In this document: piece after piece, positions 1 through 9,861 of the stretch
How positions within the stretch are numbered: the first letter of the stretch is position 1
Layout: every line of letters starts with the position of its first letter
Assembly (NCBI RefSeq): GCF_007859715.1
Contig: NZ_SJPG01000001.1
Span: forward strand, 4,702,001 to 4,766,000
From: Rubinisphaera italica
GTDB taxonomy: Bacteria > Planctomycetota > Planctomycetia > Planctomycetales > Planctomycetaceae
Reading direction: 5' to 3'
DNA: 64,000 nucleotides
Translations under genes and position numbers: made by a program
The notes under the pieces: model-generated
What the model was told of the DNA's origin: nothing
Databases searched by the model: none
Seen by the model: only the letters and a program-made list of their open reading frames with translations

Positions 1-62
1 GACACCCATGATCCCTTCCTAGTTTACCCCATCTGCCTGTTCAGGCAATTACGGAGTCCACC

Positions 63-3000
63 ATGCGGGACTTGATTCTCAAAATATGCTTGCCGGCAAT
101 TTTATGTCTTGTCTTGCAGCCTGCGCGGTTAATTGGTGAGGAAAATACGCCCGAAATCCATTTGCGATTTGTGAGCAAAAGCTGGTCGAGCATTCTGAAA
201 GAACTGGCCGAAGACACCGGCCAGCAACTGGTGATGCCGAAGGCTCCACGAGGTCGTTTGAGTCGCTACGATCGCAATCCCTATACGCCAGCCGATGCGA
301 TTCAGATTCTCAATCAGGAATTGGAATCGACTGGATTTCGTATTATGGACAAGGGCAAGTTTCTGATTGTCCTGGAAGATGATCAGTTTCGGCAGCGATA
401 TTCTCCGTATGTCAATGAGACAAAAGATCCCAATACCGTCAAGAAATCTGGCGAAGTGTCACATCTTCAGATGACTCAGACTTCGAAACAAATTCCAGCC
501 CAGAGGATTGAACAAGCTGCATTTGAGGAAGTCACTGCCGCTTCTGAGAAGAATTCTCAAGAAGCGCTGGCGATTGAACCCAAGTTTCTCAATGCGACTG
601 CTCTGGCGCGGCAAGTTTATGATATTTACGGGGACCATGCCGAGTTGATTGAAGAAGGTCCACTCGGGTTGCCTGCGTTTAAGGTTTCTGTTCCGAGTGA
701 TGGGAAAACTCTTCCTGTGACATTCACGATGGGAATCGATCAGCAGTCCAATCGAATTATTCTGGTTGCCGAGAAAGCTGCCCGTGAGAAACTGGTTGGA
801 GTGATGGATGTTCTGGATCAGGCAGCCGACAAAAGTCGGGCGACTCCGAAAGACAAATCCACCGAAGTGATGTTTGCGCCTCAGGAAGTTCACGAAGCGA
901 CGAGCAAACAACTACCGAAAATCCTGGCGCAGGTTCAACAGGCTGCTACGCAGAATGAACAAGCCCCAACCAGTCCCACACAGCCGACTCCCGAAAATCC
1001 AGCACAGCCTGGACCGTCAGCCGACTTAAATGCAATTCTCGATCAGATTCGTGGTGATGTGAGCATTGAAGCATTGAACGAACTGGGGCTGTTGATTTTG
1101 CGTGGTAACGAAGCCGATGTGGAATCGGTGATGCAGATTGTTCGTGCTATCGAAACGATGAGTGCCGGGACGACTCCGGAAATTCATTTGCGTTATTTGA
1201 CACAGGTCAACAGCGAAGGATTGGCAACACTGCTCAACAGTGTTTATGAGTCTGTGCAATCGACCGATCAACGAGCCAGTCGTCAGAATCGGCCGGTGAA
1301 TTTGATTCCGGTCGTCCAACCAAATGCGGTTTTGATTGTCGCTCCATCGATTGAAATGGAAGCGGTCAAGCAGTTGATTGACGAACTCGATCAGGAAGTC
1401 GATCCGAAACTACAACTCCAGTTATTCCGTTTGAAAAATGCAGGTGCGGCTGAAGCGGTTACCGTGATTGAAGAGTTTTATGAAGAGCGTCCCGGCCTGG
1501 GAACTCGTGTTCGGATAACAGCCGATACACGTACGAATTCGCTGATTGTGCAAGCCGATCCTCGCGATCTGAAAGAAATCAGTAAGCTGATTCACGATCT
1601 CGATAAAGATGAATCGCATGCGATTTCACGTCTGCAAATTATCCCCTTAAAAAATGCTGTCGCCGAGGAACTGGCAGAGTTCATTAATACTGCACTCGAT
1701 GAAGCGTTGAATCCACGACAGTCGACGCAGCAGGGAAATCAGCAGCAGAATAATCAGCCGAAATCATTTGTCCTCGAATTCCTGGCGGGCTCTGGCACAC
1801 AGGCAGAACTTGTTCGATCAGGGATCCTCTCAGACGTACGCATCTCGGCCGATCCACGCACTAACAGTTTGACTGTGATTGCTCCGGAACGATCATTGCC
1901 GTTGATCACTGCACTGATTCAATCACTCGATCAGCCTTCTGATGCAGAAGCGGAAGTGAAAGTCTTCACACTGATACATGCTGATGCCGCTGCTTCGTTA
2001 ACCCTGCTACAGGAATTGTTTGATGAGAACAATGCCGAGAGTCCAGTCGGTGTGAATCTTGCAGGAACAAGTGATTCAGGAAGCACCTTATTACCGCTTC
2101 GGTTTTCTGTCGATGTTCGCAGCAACAGCATTCTGGCGATTGGTGGCCGCGATGCGTTGACGGTGGTCGAGGCAATTCTACTTCGTCTTGACAATGCGGC
2201 TCCGAAAAAGCGAATCAATCAAGTCATCGAAATGCGAAATGTGCCCGCGGCCGATGCAGCCGAGGCGATCAATCTGTTTCTGGAATCGCAACGAGAATTG
2301 AACTCGATTGATCCCGCACTTGTCAGTTCGTTCGAACTGCTGGAGCGCGAGGTGATTATTGTTCCTGAACCACTCAGTAACAATCTGTTGATTAGTGCCA
2401 CGCCGGAGTATTTTGCGGAGATCATGGCGGTGGTCGAGCAAATCGATTGCGATCCAGCTCAGGTTGTCATTCAAGCATTACTTGTGGAAGTGGAGTTGAA
2501 CAATCTGGATGAATTTGGCGTGGAACTCGGATTTCAGGATTCAATTCTGTTTGACCGCAGCGTGATCGACAACCTCTTGACCGTTACGAATACCACAACA
2601 AACCAGAACATTCAGACAACCTCTCAGCAAATTGTTTCTCAGGATGGAGCTCCCGGATTTTTATTCAACAACCCGTCGATCTATCCTAACCTGGGCAACA
2701 ATACCGGACCGGCTTCCCAACCGAATCTTGTGGCTGGACAAGGTCTGGCCAACTTTGGTGTCGGTCGAGTCAATGGAGATCTTGGCTTTGGTGGGCTGGT
2801 CCTTTCAGCTAGTTCAGAATCGGTCAGCGTATTGATACGAGCCCTGGCACAGCAGCGGAATGTGCAGGTTTTGAGCCGTCCGCAAATTCGAACGGTCGAC
2901 AGTCAACTGGCTCAGATTCAAGTGGGTCAGGAAGTTCCGATTATCAACGGTGTAAACATCACCGCGAACGGAGTGGCGAACCCCAATATCATATACGACG

Positions 3001-3761
3001 AAGCGGGGATTATTCTCTCGGTCACACCTCGTGTGAAACCGGATGGTCAAATCGTAATGGAAGTGGTTGCCGAACGAAGTGCCTATCAAGCGGGTGGAGT
3101 GCCAATTTTTGTTGATGCCGAAAACGGGAATACGATTAACTCTCCGATTAAGAACATCTCCGTCGCCCGGGCCACTGTGGGTGTTGGTGATGGACAGACA
3201 ATTGTGCTGGGTGGCATGATTTCTAAAACCGAAGATACCACCATTCGGAAAGTTCCCTGGCTGGGTGACTTGCCGATTATTGGTCGTGCGTTCCGATTCG
3301 ATTCAGAATCCAACATCCGTACAGAGTTACTCATTTTCCTCACCCCGCGAATCATTCATAACGATGAAACCAACGAAATGGTGAAGGAAGTCGAAGCGGG
3401 TCGTATTCACTTCTTCCGGGAAGAGTTTGAAGAAATTCACGGCCCGATCTTCGGTATTCCCGACCCACACGCGTTCGAATCGCCAATGTCTCCGGCTGAA
3501 GTCGATTGGGAGAAGCATCCTGAACTGGCTCCGTTGCCAATGGAAATGGAGTCGGATGATCTGGAGTCTTCACGAGAAGAAGCGACTCAGGAAACGCAGG
3601 ACAGTATTCCGAGAACAATGGTTGCCCCGGGACAACTCCAGCCGATGTCTCATCAGCAGGTTCCCCAGAAAACTCCTTCGGGAATTCCCTGGAAACGATA
3701 TCCACTCTACAAAAAGCCGGACTCGCAAAATACCAAAGGACAAGTGCGACTCAAGAATTGA
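63..3761 (+). CDS. Secretin-domain outer membrane protein, large planctomycete type
   Basis: Predicted outer-membrane secretin (GspD/PilQ superfamily), 1232 residues, about twice a typical GspD. A signal peptide covers residues 1-26. A short STN-like N-terminal domain (about 30-110) is followed by repeated secretin N-type modules between about 385 and 790; each begins with a strand such as LQLQLFRLKNA, LQIIPLKNA, VKVFTLIHA or NQVIEMRNV. The C-terminal secretin domain runs from about 797 to 1095 and includes NVQVLSRPQI, the VPWLGDLPIIGRAF signature and LLIFLTPRII. A proline-rich, low-complexity tail follows (1095-1232). A GGAG ribosome site sits 6 bases before the ATG. No GspE/F-type ATPase is in view, but two pseudopilin-like genes lie 2-4 kb downstream. 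Domain assignment is firm; the transported substrate is unknown. Confidence 0.9.
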   Translation: MRDLILKICLPAILCLVLQPARLIGEENTPEIHLRFVSKSWSSILKELAEDTGQQLVMPKAPRGRLSRYDRNPYTPADAIQILNQELESTGFRIMDKGKFLIVLEDDQFRQRYSPYVNETKDPNTVKKSGEVSHLQMTQTSKQIPAQRIEQAAFEEVTAASEKNSQEALAIEPKFLNATALARQVYDIYGDHAELIEEGPLGLPAFKVSVPSDGKTLPVTFTMGIDQQSNRIILVAEKAAREKLVGVMDVLDQAADKSRATPKDKSTEVMFAPQEVHEATSKQLPKILAQVQQAATQNEQAPTSPTQPTPENPAQPGPSADLNAILDQIRGDVSIEALNELGLLILRGNEADVESVMQIVRAIETMSAGTTPEIHLRYLTQVNSEGLATLLNSVYESVQSTDQRASRQNRPVNLIPVVQPNAVLIVAPSIEMEAVKQLIDELDQEVDPKLQLQLFRLKNAGAAEAVTVIEEFYEERPGLGTRVRITADTRTNSLIVQADPRDLKEISKLIHDLDKDESHAISRLQIIPLKNAVAEELAEFINTALDEALNPRQSTQQGNQQQNNQPKSFVLEFLAGSGTQAELVRSGILSDVRISADPRTNSLTVIAPERSLPLITALIQSLDQPSDAEAEVKVFTLIHADAAASLTLLQELFDENNAESPVGVNLAGTSDSGSTLLPLRFSVDVRSNSILAIGGRDALTVVEAILLRLDNAAPKKRINQVIEMRNVPAADAAEAINLFLESQRELNSIDPALVSSFELLEREVIIVPEPLSNNLLISATPEYFAEIMAVVEQIDCDPAQVVIQALLVEVELNNLDEFGVELGFQDSILFDRSVIDNLLTVTNTTTNQNIQTTSQQIVSQDGAPGFLFNNPSIYPNLGNNTGPASQPNLVAGQGLANFGVGRVNGDLGFGGLVLSASSESVSVLIRALAQQRNVQVLSRPQIRTVDSQLAQIQVGQEVPIINGVNITANGVANPNIIYDEAGIILSVTPRVKPDGQIVMEVVAERSAYQAGGVPIFVDAENGNTINSPIKNISVARATVGVGDGQTIVLGGMISKTEDTTIRKVPWLGDLPIIGRAFRFDSESNIRTELLIFLTPRIIHNDETNEMVKEVEAGRIHFFREEFEEIHGPIFGIPDPHAFESPMSPAEVDWEKHPELAPLPMEMESDDLESSREEATQETQDSIPRTMVAPGQLQPMSHQQVPQKTPSGIPWKRYPLYKKPDSQNTKGQVRLKN

Positions 3762-3788
3762 TTTGTCAGGTGTCGTTCCGTTTTTAGC

Positions 3789-3813
3789 ATGTCAGACAGT
3801 GTCTGACCTACCG
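3789..3813. repeat. Single palindrome, PAL-B family
   Basis: GTCAGACAGTGTCTGAC followed by CTACCG: one hairpin arm of the PAL-B family found as full pairs at 36019-36086 and 56925-56992. It lies between the secretin gene and the lipoprotein gene. Confidence 0.65.
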
Positions 3814-3835
3814 TCTGTTTGGAATGAGAGTTTCC

Positions 3836-4837
3836 ATGTCTAACCAAAAAATATCGATTTCCATTATATCAGCAGCAATGCTGATCGTGATGTTAAGCGG
3901 TTGTGCGGCAGTCAATATGTCGGCCTTGACCTTCTGGGCGGCTGAGGATCCTTACGATTCAGTAGCAAGTATCATGGGACTGTGGCAGCCAGGCGAAGGA
4001 CGGGATCCACAGGGATTGCCTTCGCGCGGGTTTGCAGGTCAGGTCTTCTTTTTCACTCACGGGAAAGAGGCTCCGGTTAAAGTGACCGGCAATGTGAAAA
4101 TTTATGTCTTTGATGATCAGGGAACTGCGGAAGAACAACGCAAACCGATACATATCTATGAGTTTGATGAAGGTTCCTGGAATGCGTACTGCACGAAGAC
4201 GAACATTGGCTATGCCTATCAGGTTTTTATACCGTATCCGAAAACGGGAGATCATCGAGCGGTCTGCAGTTTGCGTGTCAAACATACGGCTAACAGTTCT
4301 GAAGTCACACTTTCCGACCCGGCAGACATCCTGCTCAATGGTCGAACAATGCCTTCGCTTCCGAAAACTGTGGTGACAAATGAAACGATTGTTCCTCAGT
4401 CAGTCAAAGCCGATCCCTCTATGCTGGTGACGACAATTCCGACTTCCCCAAAAGGGAAAGGTCAACTGGCCAAGACGACACTCAACTCAGAGCAATCTAC
4501 TCCTGGTCCGAATTCCAGTTCAGTTATTGATGATGCGCTGTACTCTCAGTTCGATGCAAACAAAACATCGGAGCGATCAGAGTTTGAGTTGACGAGCTGG
4601 AATGTCGCCACGCCAGCACGTAAACCTGTGACTAGGGATCGTGAAGTTTCGCAAACTGTACCAGAAGGACCATCAAGGCATCCTTTTGCGAAGCAACAAC
4701 TTTCCACACAAGTCATTGGGGAAACCACCTCAGAAGCAAAAACGCTCTTTCAGGATCAGCATCCGTTCGATAATTCCTGGAAAAAACCAGAAAAACAGAC
4801 TTCCACATTGAAAGTCGAAACAATTCTGCTGCAATAA
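3836..4837 (+). CDS. Predicted lipoprotein downstream of the secretin
   Basis: A 333-residue predicted lipoprotein with no function recognised by name. The N-terminus is a type II signal peptide ending in the lipobox LSGC (Cys23). Residues about 50-175 look like a compact beta-rich domain (for example VTGNVKIYVFDDQGT and AYQVFIPYPKTGDHRAVCSL). The rest is Ser/Thr/Pro-rich and probably disordered. I chose the ATG at 3836, with GAGAG 5 bases upstream, over the ATG at 3824, because it gives a normal signal peptide. It starts 74 bases after the secretin stop on the same strand, so a role with the secretin, such as a pilotin or accessory protein, is plausible but unproven. Confidence 0.75.
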   Translation: MSNQKISISIISAAMLIVMLSGCAAVNMSALTFWAAEDPYDSVASIMGLWQPGEGRDPQGLPSRGFAGQVFFFTHGKEAPVKVTGNVKIYVFDDQGTAEEQRKPIHIYEFDEGSWNAYCTKTNIGYAYQVFIPYPKTGDHRAVCSLRVKHTANSSEVTLSDPADILLNGRTMPSLPKTVVTNETIVPQSVKADPSMLVTTIPTSPKGKGQLAKTTLNSEQSTPGPNSSSVIDDALYSQFDANKTSERSEFELTSWNVATPARKPVTRDREVSQTVPEGPSRHPFAKQQLSTQVIGETTSEAKTLFQDQHPFDNSWKKPEKQTSTLKVETILLQ

Positions 4838-4909
4838 TATTCTGGAAGAGTTTCGTAACACACCAATGAAAAGTCAGTCGAATTTCACTGATTACCAGGG
4901 ATACTGATC

Positions 4910-5554
4910 ATGCTTAGATTCTTGTTCACGCTGATGGCTGGCTTACTGATTGTTAATCAGTCAGCCTCGTATGCACAGAACCAAAATCAATCTCAGAATC
5001 AAGGTCAAACTGGAGGAGCGGCTGGGCGAGGTGTTGCCGGTGGCGGAACGGCTGCGGGGCCAACTGGTGGAGGAGCCGCTGCAACGCAAGAGATTAATAC
5101 AGATGCCGGTTCTTCTGCCAATATCGAACGAGAATTCAATGAGGGCCTTGTCGGTCAAAGCGACAATGTGGGGCGGTTTGTCGGCGATGAACAGGCCGGG
5201 ACACAAAGACTGAACCAACAGGGACCGAATTTTCAGCAACGCAACGGCAGTAATGTTAATGGCGGACAGCCAACGAAACAGAGTAAAATCCGCCCTGTGT
5301 TAATTATTGCTTTTGATATTCCGCAAACTCAATTCACACGCTCGCGGATGATTCCCGTTGATCGCCAGTTGTCATTCCGAATGCTCAATAAGCCCCAGTT
5401 TTCAGGTGTCTCTGTCAATTTCGATGAGACAGGATCGCTGATTTTGAATGGAGTTGTGAATACACCTCGTGATAAAAAACTGGCAGAAGCCTTTGCGAGA
5501 CTGGAGCCGGGGGTCAAGAAGATCGCCAATCAGATTGTTGTTCTGCCTCAGTAA
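4910..5554 (+). CDS. Secreted Gly/Gln/Asn-rich protein with BON-like C-terminus
   Basis: A 214-residue exported protein of unknown function. A signal peptide ends near residue 22 (SASYA). A low-complexity linker rich in Gln, Asn, Gly and Ala fills residues about 23-120. The C-terminal 90 residues are ordered and contain VNFDETGSLILNGVV and a terminal VKKIANQIVVLPQ, the pattern of a BON-type domain (strand, helix, then a strand reached through V-x-x-I-x-N). An AGGGA ribosome site precedes the ATG. It is third in the plus-strand run after the secretin and the lipoprotein (72-base gap), so a shared envelope role is likely. The BON call is tentative. Confidence 0.7.
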   Translation: MLRFLFTLMAGLLIVNQSASYAQNQNQSQNQGQTGGAAGRGVAGGGTAAGPTGGGAAATQEINTDAGSSANIEREFNEGLVGQSDNVGRFVGDEQAGTQRLNQQGPNFQQRNGSNVNGGQPTKQSKIRPVLIIAFDIPQTQFTRSRMIPVDRQLSFRMLNKPQFSGVSVNFDETGSLILNGVVNTPRDKKLAEAFARLEPGVKKIANQIVVLPQ

Positions 5555-5604
5555 AATCAATTCAAAATTGAAACTATCAATCCTCATCGATTAAAGGCCG
5601 AACA

Positions 5605-5853
5605 ATGCTAGGTTTACTCTACACGATTCTCATTGGACTCGCAGCGGGTTGGTTAGCCAGCAAAATCATGAAAGGCAGCAGTTCCGGTTTACTGATGAAT
5701 CTTGTCATTGGTGTTGTCGGTGCGGTTCTGGGAGGCCTGGTTTTCGGATTACTCGGTTTGGCGTCCTACAATCTGCTGGGACGACTGGTGACGGCTACCG
5801 TAGGGGCCATTTTGTTCATACTGATTCTGAGAAAACTTGGGCGCAGTCGATAA
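5605..5853 (+). CDS. GlsB/YeaQ/YmgE family small membrane protein
   Basis: An 82-residue integral membrane protein of the transglycosylase-associated (GlsB/YeaQ/YmgE) family, usually linked to stress responses; the biochemical role of the family is not settled. Three hydrophobic helices are visible with the family pattern: GLAAGWLASKIMKG after helix 1, NLVIGVVGAVLGGLVFGLLG in helix 2, and a C-terminal ATVGAILFILILRKL. Length and Gly spacing are normal for the family. AAAGG lies upstream of the ATG. It closes the plus-strand run, 50 bases after the BON-like gene, and a hairpin at 5920-5955 follows. Confidence 0.85.
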   Translation: MLGLLYTILIGLAAGWLASKIMKGSSSGLLMNLVIGVVGAVLGGLVFGLLGLASYNLLGRLVTATVGAILFILILRKLGRSR

Positions 5854-5919
5854 GAAAATCACGATATTTTACTCGGGACAGAACTCTTTTCATGATTTCG
5901 TACCCCGCATTACGGACAT

Positions 5920-5955
5920 AAAAAACGCCCTCGCAAGCATTTGCAACCGAGGGCG
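5920..5955 (-). terminator. Intrinsic terminator of the first DUF1559 gene
   Basis: On the minus strand an 8-bp perfect stem, CGCCCTCG with CGAGGGCG and a 14-nt loop, is followed by TTTTTT. It lies 28 bases past the stop at 5984. On the plus strand the same stem has only ATTTTG after it, so any termination of the GlsB gene would be weaker. Confidence 0.8.
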
Positions 5956-5983
5956 ATTTTGAATCCGTAAAACTAGATATCGT

Positions 5984-7078
5984 CTAGAATTCGCCAATCA
6001 CCTCATTACCAGAGCGAGTTCCCAACGCCCCATATACTCCATAAGGAGATTTGGCTGCTGAGGTTCCGCCAGGGGGAGCCGCAGAAAGGTTACCGGTGTC
6101 AATATTCTCGCTGATGAAACGAACGCTGCCATCGCAGAGAACAAACTGAGCACCACCAGAGTGTTTACTGCCAGCACTCATGAGTCCATCTCCACTATCG
6201 TTGTTCGACCTCATGCAACTGGGTGAGTTAGGCGGAAGCACAGTGGTAATGAAGTTAAATGGAGGGCCTCCATCACCATATCGATAACCCTGTTTCTGAT
6301 CACCACCAATGAGTTGGCCACTGGGGATAGGACTCACATAAGTTCCTGCCGCTTTGTCAAATAGTGCAAGGCACTGAGATGGATCTACTCGAACGATATT
6401 GTTAAAGCCATCTGCTGCTGATGGTCTGGCGACATCCCCTAAGGAACCTCCTCCACGTGGCCGCTGAGCTTCACCCATCGCAATTGTGTTGCTGGTCCCA
6501 TCGAGAATGTCGCGCAATTTATAGACACTGTTGCGTGTGAAAGTTCCACGACCATCGGCATCATCCAGTCGGTCTCCGTTATCTCCTCCATTGAACATGT
6601 AGTTCGCCCCGCCCTGACCATTGAACTGATCTTTCTGATAGGTATCGGAAGGGCAGTTGTAAGTTGGGATGTATTGTCCAGTGACAACGATTCCGTTAAC
6701 AGTCCATTCATTCCAAGGTGCAATTGTTGGTGAGGCAGGATTGGTTGCCTGAGCAATCCATGCTTCATATAGTGCGGCCTGCTCGACGTATGGCAGCAGG
6801 TGGACTCGACCCGACCAACGGTCACCTGATTGATGTCCCGGGCCTCCGCGTCCCATTGGAAGTACTGTATAGGTATCGTGGTAGTTCTGCAGCGCTAATC
6901 CGAGTTGTTTCAGGTTGTTCTTGCAGGAACTGCGGCGAGCCGCTTCCCGGGCCTGCTGAACTGCTGGTAATAACAGGGCCACCAGTATGGCGATGATCGC
7001 GATGACAACGAGCAGTTCTATCAGCGTAAATGCTGCACGTCCGAGACGTGGCAATTTGACTAATGGACGGTAGGGCAC
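5984..7078 (-). CDS. DUF1559 prepilin-like protein (copy 1)
   Basis: A 364-residue type IV pilin-like protein of the DUF1559 family, which is strongly expanded in planctomycetes. The N-terminus carries the class III prepilin signal [20 protein letters not shown], followed by [20 protein letters not shown]; the residue before Phe is Ala rather than the usual Gly. The C-terminus has the family motif [15 protein letters not shown] start it at the GTG at 7078, because GGAGTATTTACTC in front of it aligns with GGAGTATCAACTC in front of the ATG of copy 2; an upstream in-frame ATG at 7111 lacks this. It is a tandem paralogue of 7355..8443, differing mainly around residues 115-150. Function is probably a surface or pseudopilus subunit; the partner is unknown. 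Confidence 0.85.
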   Translation of the reverse strand: MPYRPLVKLPRLGRAAFTLIELLVVIAIIAILVALLLPAVQQAREAARRSSCKNNLKQLGLALQNYHDTYTVLPMGRGGPGHQSGDRWSGRVHLLPYVEQAALYEAWIAQATNPASPTIAPWNEWTVNGIVVTGQYIPTYNCPSDTYQKDQFNGQGGANYMFNGGDNGDRLDDADGRGTFTRNSVYKLRDILDGTSNTIAMGEAQRPRGGGSLGDVARPSAADGFNNIVRVDPSQCLALFDKAAGTYVSPIPSGQLIGGDQKQGYRYGDGGPPFNFITTVLPPNSPSCMRSNNDSGDGLMSAGSKHSGGAQFVLCDGSVRFISENIDTGNLSAAPPGGTSAAKSPYGVYGALGTRSGNEVIGEF

Positions 7079-7287
7079 GAGTAAATACTCCTTCAGAAAA
7101 AAGAAACGCAAAAAGAATTTGTGCCAAGCACGGTAATATCACTATTTAATGCCATTATTTCTTTTACTAAGAAGCCTGATTGCTGAGCAGTCAAGCGATA
7201 ATTCATTACATCAAAGTGTAGTGAAATGTCAATGGAAATTGGCTACCACCTGCAAATTCAGCATCTCCAACTTTTTCAACTCAAATT

Positions 7288-7320
7288 TAAAATGACTCCG
7301 GTTAAGGGGAACCGGAGTCA
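7288..7320 (-). terminator. Intrinsic terminator of the second DUF1559 gene
   Basis: An 11-bp perfect stem, TGACTCCGGTT with AACCGGAGTCA and a 6-nt loop, followed on the minus strand by TTTTAAAT. It lies between the two paralogues, so copy 2 has its own transcript end and copy 1 probably has its own promoter. Confidence 0.8.
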
Positions 7321-7354
7321 TCAAAATGAATCAGGCGACGAAGCAATCGTCTAA

Positions 7355-8443
7355 TTAGAATTCGCCAATGACTTCGTTAGCAGAGCGAGTTCCCAAGGCA
7401 CCATAAATGCCGTAGGGAGATTTTGCAGCTGAAGTTCCACCGGGAGGTGCAGCTGTTAAGTCACCTGTGTCAATGTTCTCGCTGATGAAACGGACGCTAC
7501 CATCGCACAAAACGAACTGAGCACCACCGGAATGCTTACTCCCTGCACTCAACAGTGCATCTCCGTTGTCATTGTTTGAACGCATACAGCTTGGAGAGTT
7601 CGGAGGAAGTACTGTTGTAATGAAACTAAATACTGATCCACCATCTCCATAGCGGTAGCCTTGCTTCTGGTCTCCACCAATTAAAGATCCGCCTGGAATT
7701 GGGTTCACATAGGTTCCAGCTGCTTTATCAAAAAATGCCAGACAACCAGAAGGATTCGTTCGTACGATAGAGTCAAAGTTGCCACTGGGGCGGGCGACAT
7801 CTCCCAAAGATCCGCCGCCGCGTGGACGTTGTGCTTCCCCCATTGCAATTGTGTTACTGGTCCCATCGAGAATGTCGCGCAATTTATAGACACTGTTGCG
7901 TGTGAAAGTTCCACGACCATCGGCATCGTCGAGACGATCGCCATTGTCCCCACCGTTGAACATGTAATTCGCACCACCCTGACCACCGAACTGGTCTTTC
8001 TGATAGGTATCGGAAGGGCAGTTATAAGTGGGAATGTATTGTCCAGATACAACGATTCCATTGATCTGCCATTCTTCCCAAGGACGAATCGAAGGGTAAC
8101 CGGAAGCTGTTGCCCGTGCCATCCAGGCATCATAAAGAGAAGCCTGCTCAACATAAGGCAGCAAGTGGACTCGACCCGACCATCGGTCACCTGATTGATG
8201 CCCTGGACCACCACGGCCCATTGGGAGTACGGTATAGGTATCGTGGTAGTTCTGCAGCGCCAATCCAAGTTGTTTCAGATTGTTCTTGCAGGAACTGCGG
8301 CGAGCCGCTTCCCGTGCCTGTTGAACTGCTGGTAATAGCAGGGCTACCAATATGGCGATGATCGCGATGACAACGAGTAGCTCAATCAGAGTAAAGGCTG
8401 AACGACTCTGTGGTGACGTTTTGACATGAGAGGGCAATGACAT
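7355..8443 (-). CDS. DUF1559 prepilin-like protein (copy 2)
   Basis: A 362-residue paralogue of the gene at 5984..7078, with the same prepilin signal ([18 protein letters not shown]), the same [20 protein letters not shown] stretch and the same [14 protein letters not shown] end. The start is the ATG at 8443, with GGAGGAG 9 bases upstream; a longer reading to 8497 adds a hydrophobic stretch before the prepilin signal and lacks a ribosome site. The two proteins match almost perfectly outside residues about 115-150 and about 225-290, which suggests recent tandem duplication with some diversification. Its promoter (8556-8585) and terminator (7288-7320) are both visible. Confidence 0.88.
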   Translation of the reverse strand: MSLPSHVKTSPQSRSAFTLIELLVVIAIIAILVALLLPAVQQAREAARRSSCKNNLKQLGLALQNYHDTYTVLPMGRGGPGHQSGDRWSGRVHLLPYVEQASLYDAWMARATASGYPSIRPWEEWQINGIVVSGQYIPTYNCPSDTYQKDQFGGQGGANYMFNGGDNGDRLDDADGRGTFTRNSVYKLRDILDGTSNTIAMGEAQRPRGGGSLGDVARPSGNFDSIVRTNPSGCLAFFDKAAGTYVNPIPGGSLIGGDQKQGYRYGDGGSVFSFITTVLPPNSPSCMRSNNDNGDALLSAGSKHSGGAQFVLCDGSVRFISENIDTGDLTAAPPGGTSAAKSPYGIYGALGTRSANEVIGEF

Positions 8444-8555
8444 GAGTTGATACTCCTCCAGATAAGAAAGGACTAAATAAATTACTGTGAGAACCACAGC
8501 TTAATCGAATGATACGTATTGAACCTGATGGGCAAATATACTTATATGAACATTA

Positions 8556-8585
8556 ATAATACATCGGTGCTTACTGGTCTGTCAA
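8556..8585 (-). promoter_or_regulatory. Sigma-70-type promoter of DUF1559 copy 2
   Basis: On the minus strand, TTGACA (8585-8580) is followed by an 18-bp spacer and TATTAT (8561-8556), five of six matches to the -10 consensus. Transcription would begin near 8549, giving a leader of about 105 nt before the ATG at 8443. Confidence 0.6.
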
Positions 8586-8656
8586 TAAGTGCAAATAAAT
8601 AAGCTCGAAAAAAGCATCAATAAACTTCGAACTTTGGCCGATTAAGCAAAGATTTA

Positions 8657-9745
8657 CTACAAAACTGCAACTTCAGGCGTGTTTTCCACTTCTTCTGCCT
8701 CCCACATCGCTTGCAGTGCTTTCCTTTTTTCGGTTTCTCCAAGTTGTTCATATAGAGCAATAAGTTGGCCGTAGGCAGGGGCGTAATTACTGCAATCGGC
8801 GAGAGCCAGTTCAAACGATTCCGCCGCTTGCTTGGGATTGTTTTGCCCCAGCAGTGCGATTCCGAGATTATATTTAACGCCTGCGGAGACCGGGACCTTG
8901 GATAAAATCTCTCGGTAATTATCGAGAGCTCCAGTCAAATTCCCTTTGCGGGCACGGAGATTTCCCGTATCTAACCCTCGATATACACCTCCAACTGAGG
9001 CTCCCCCGTAAGAGCGAAACAATTGATAGACCGCCCAGGGAAATCCGAGGACAAACAGCAGATTTCCGAACACCATTTTCCAGGCTTCACCACGCATACA
9101 GGGCGGACATCGCCAGGTCGATTTCTGCCAGAAGCCATAAACGACCAGCAGAAAATAAAAATAGAAGATCGTGAATTTCTGAGGCTTGCTGTACATGCCG
9201 CATTCTTCGCAGATCCGCAAATCTTTTTCCTGGCGAATCGGCTCGGCTGTTGGATCGACTGTCGAAAGAGAATCGCAAAAATGGCAATAGAGTTGAGGCG
9301 TTTCTGGCATATCGCTCAAAATGAGAACTGCATCGCAATGTGGACATTGCCCCGCTCGAAAGGTATGTCCCATACCTTTCTTCTGAAGATCTTCCCGATG
9401 CTGCTTCGCCCAGATTGCAGAGCGAATAATATCGATCGACGTTTTCAATTCATTGGCGGCTTTGACAGAAGGGAGTTGCAGTAGCAGCGAAGAGTAAGGA
9501 TTAGCCGGGTCGACGGTGGCGATTGTGATCACCATCGATTTATCGCGGATCAATGTCTGGAAAATGGCCGCAATCGGAATTTCCGACTTTTCAAGAGTGA
9601 TCGTCTCCCCCTCGATATTTCCTTTCTTGCGAAACATCGATGTCGGCTGACCATTTTGATTCAGCCATTGGAATTTGAATTCATGAACTTTTTCAAAATC
9701 ATCATTCACCGCGACAGGCACCCTGCTGAAAATCTTGTGGGACAT
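8657..9745 (-). CDS. TPR protein with zinc-ribbon cysteines and membrane segment
   Basis: A 362-residue protein of unknown function. The N-terminal 130 residues form a soluble domain with no recognised fold. Then come cysteine pairs typical of zinc ribbons: CPHC with CHFC, CEEC, and CPPC, over residues about 135-225. A hydrophobic stretch (FTIFYFYFLLVVYGFW) interrupts them, and a second (MVFGNLLFVLGFPWAVYQLF) follows. The C-terminal 110 residues are two to three tetratricopeptide repeats (GNLTGALDNYREIL, NPKQAAESFELAL). The start is the ATG at 9745; a TTG directly before it is less likely. It is alone on its strand, bounded by DUF1559 copy 2 and a repeat block. A membrane-anchored scaffold is the best guess. 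Confidence 0.75.
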   Translation of the reverse strand: MSHKIFSRVPVAVNDDFEKVHEFKFQWLNQNGQPTSMFRKKGNIEGETITLEKSEIPIAAIFQTLIRDKSMVITIATVDPANPYSSLLLQLPSVKAANELKTSIDIIRSAIWAKQHREDLQKKGMGHTFRAGQCPHCDAVLILSDMPETPQLYCHFCDSLSTVDPTAEPIRQEKDLRICEECGMYSKPQKFTIFYFYFLLVVYGFWQKSTWRCPPCMRGEAWKMVFGNLLFVLGFPWAVYQLFRSYGGASVGGVYRGLDTGNLRARKGNLTGALDNYREILSKVPVSAGVKYNLGIALLGQNNPKQAAESFELALADCSNYAPAYGQLIALYEQLGETEKRKALQAMWEAEEVENTPEVAVL

Positions 9746-9861
9746 CAACTACGATTTATTTCATACCATTTTCAGTGAAAGGGAACCACCCAGCGAGCAT
9801 CGAAGTAACTCATGAATTCCCTATCAGACGGGAAACTATAACAACTCATGAATCCTATGAA

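Noticed and set aside
7079..7135. TTGGCAC on the minus strand before DUF1559 copy 1, resembling a sigma-54 -24 box
   Set aside because: The next GC lies 14 bases away rather than 10, so it does not fit a sigma-54 promoter.
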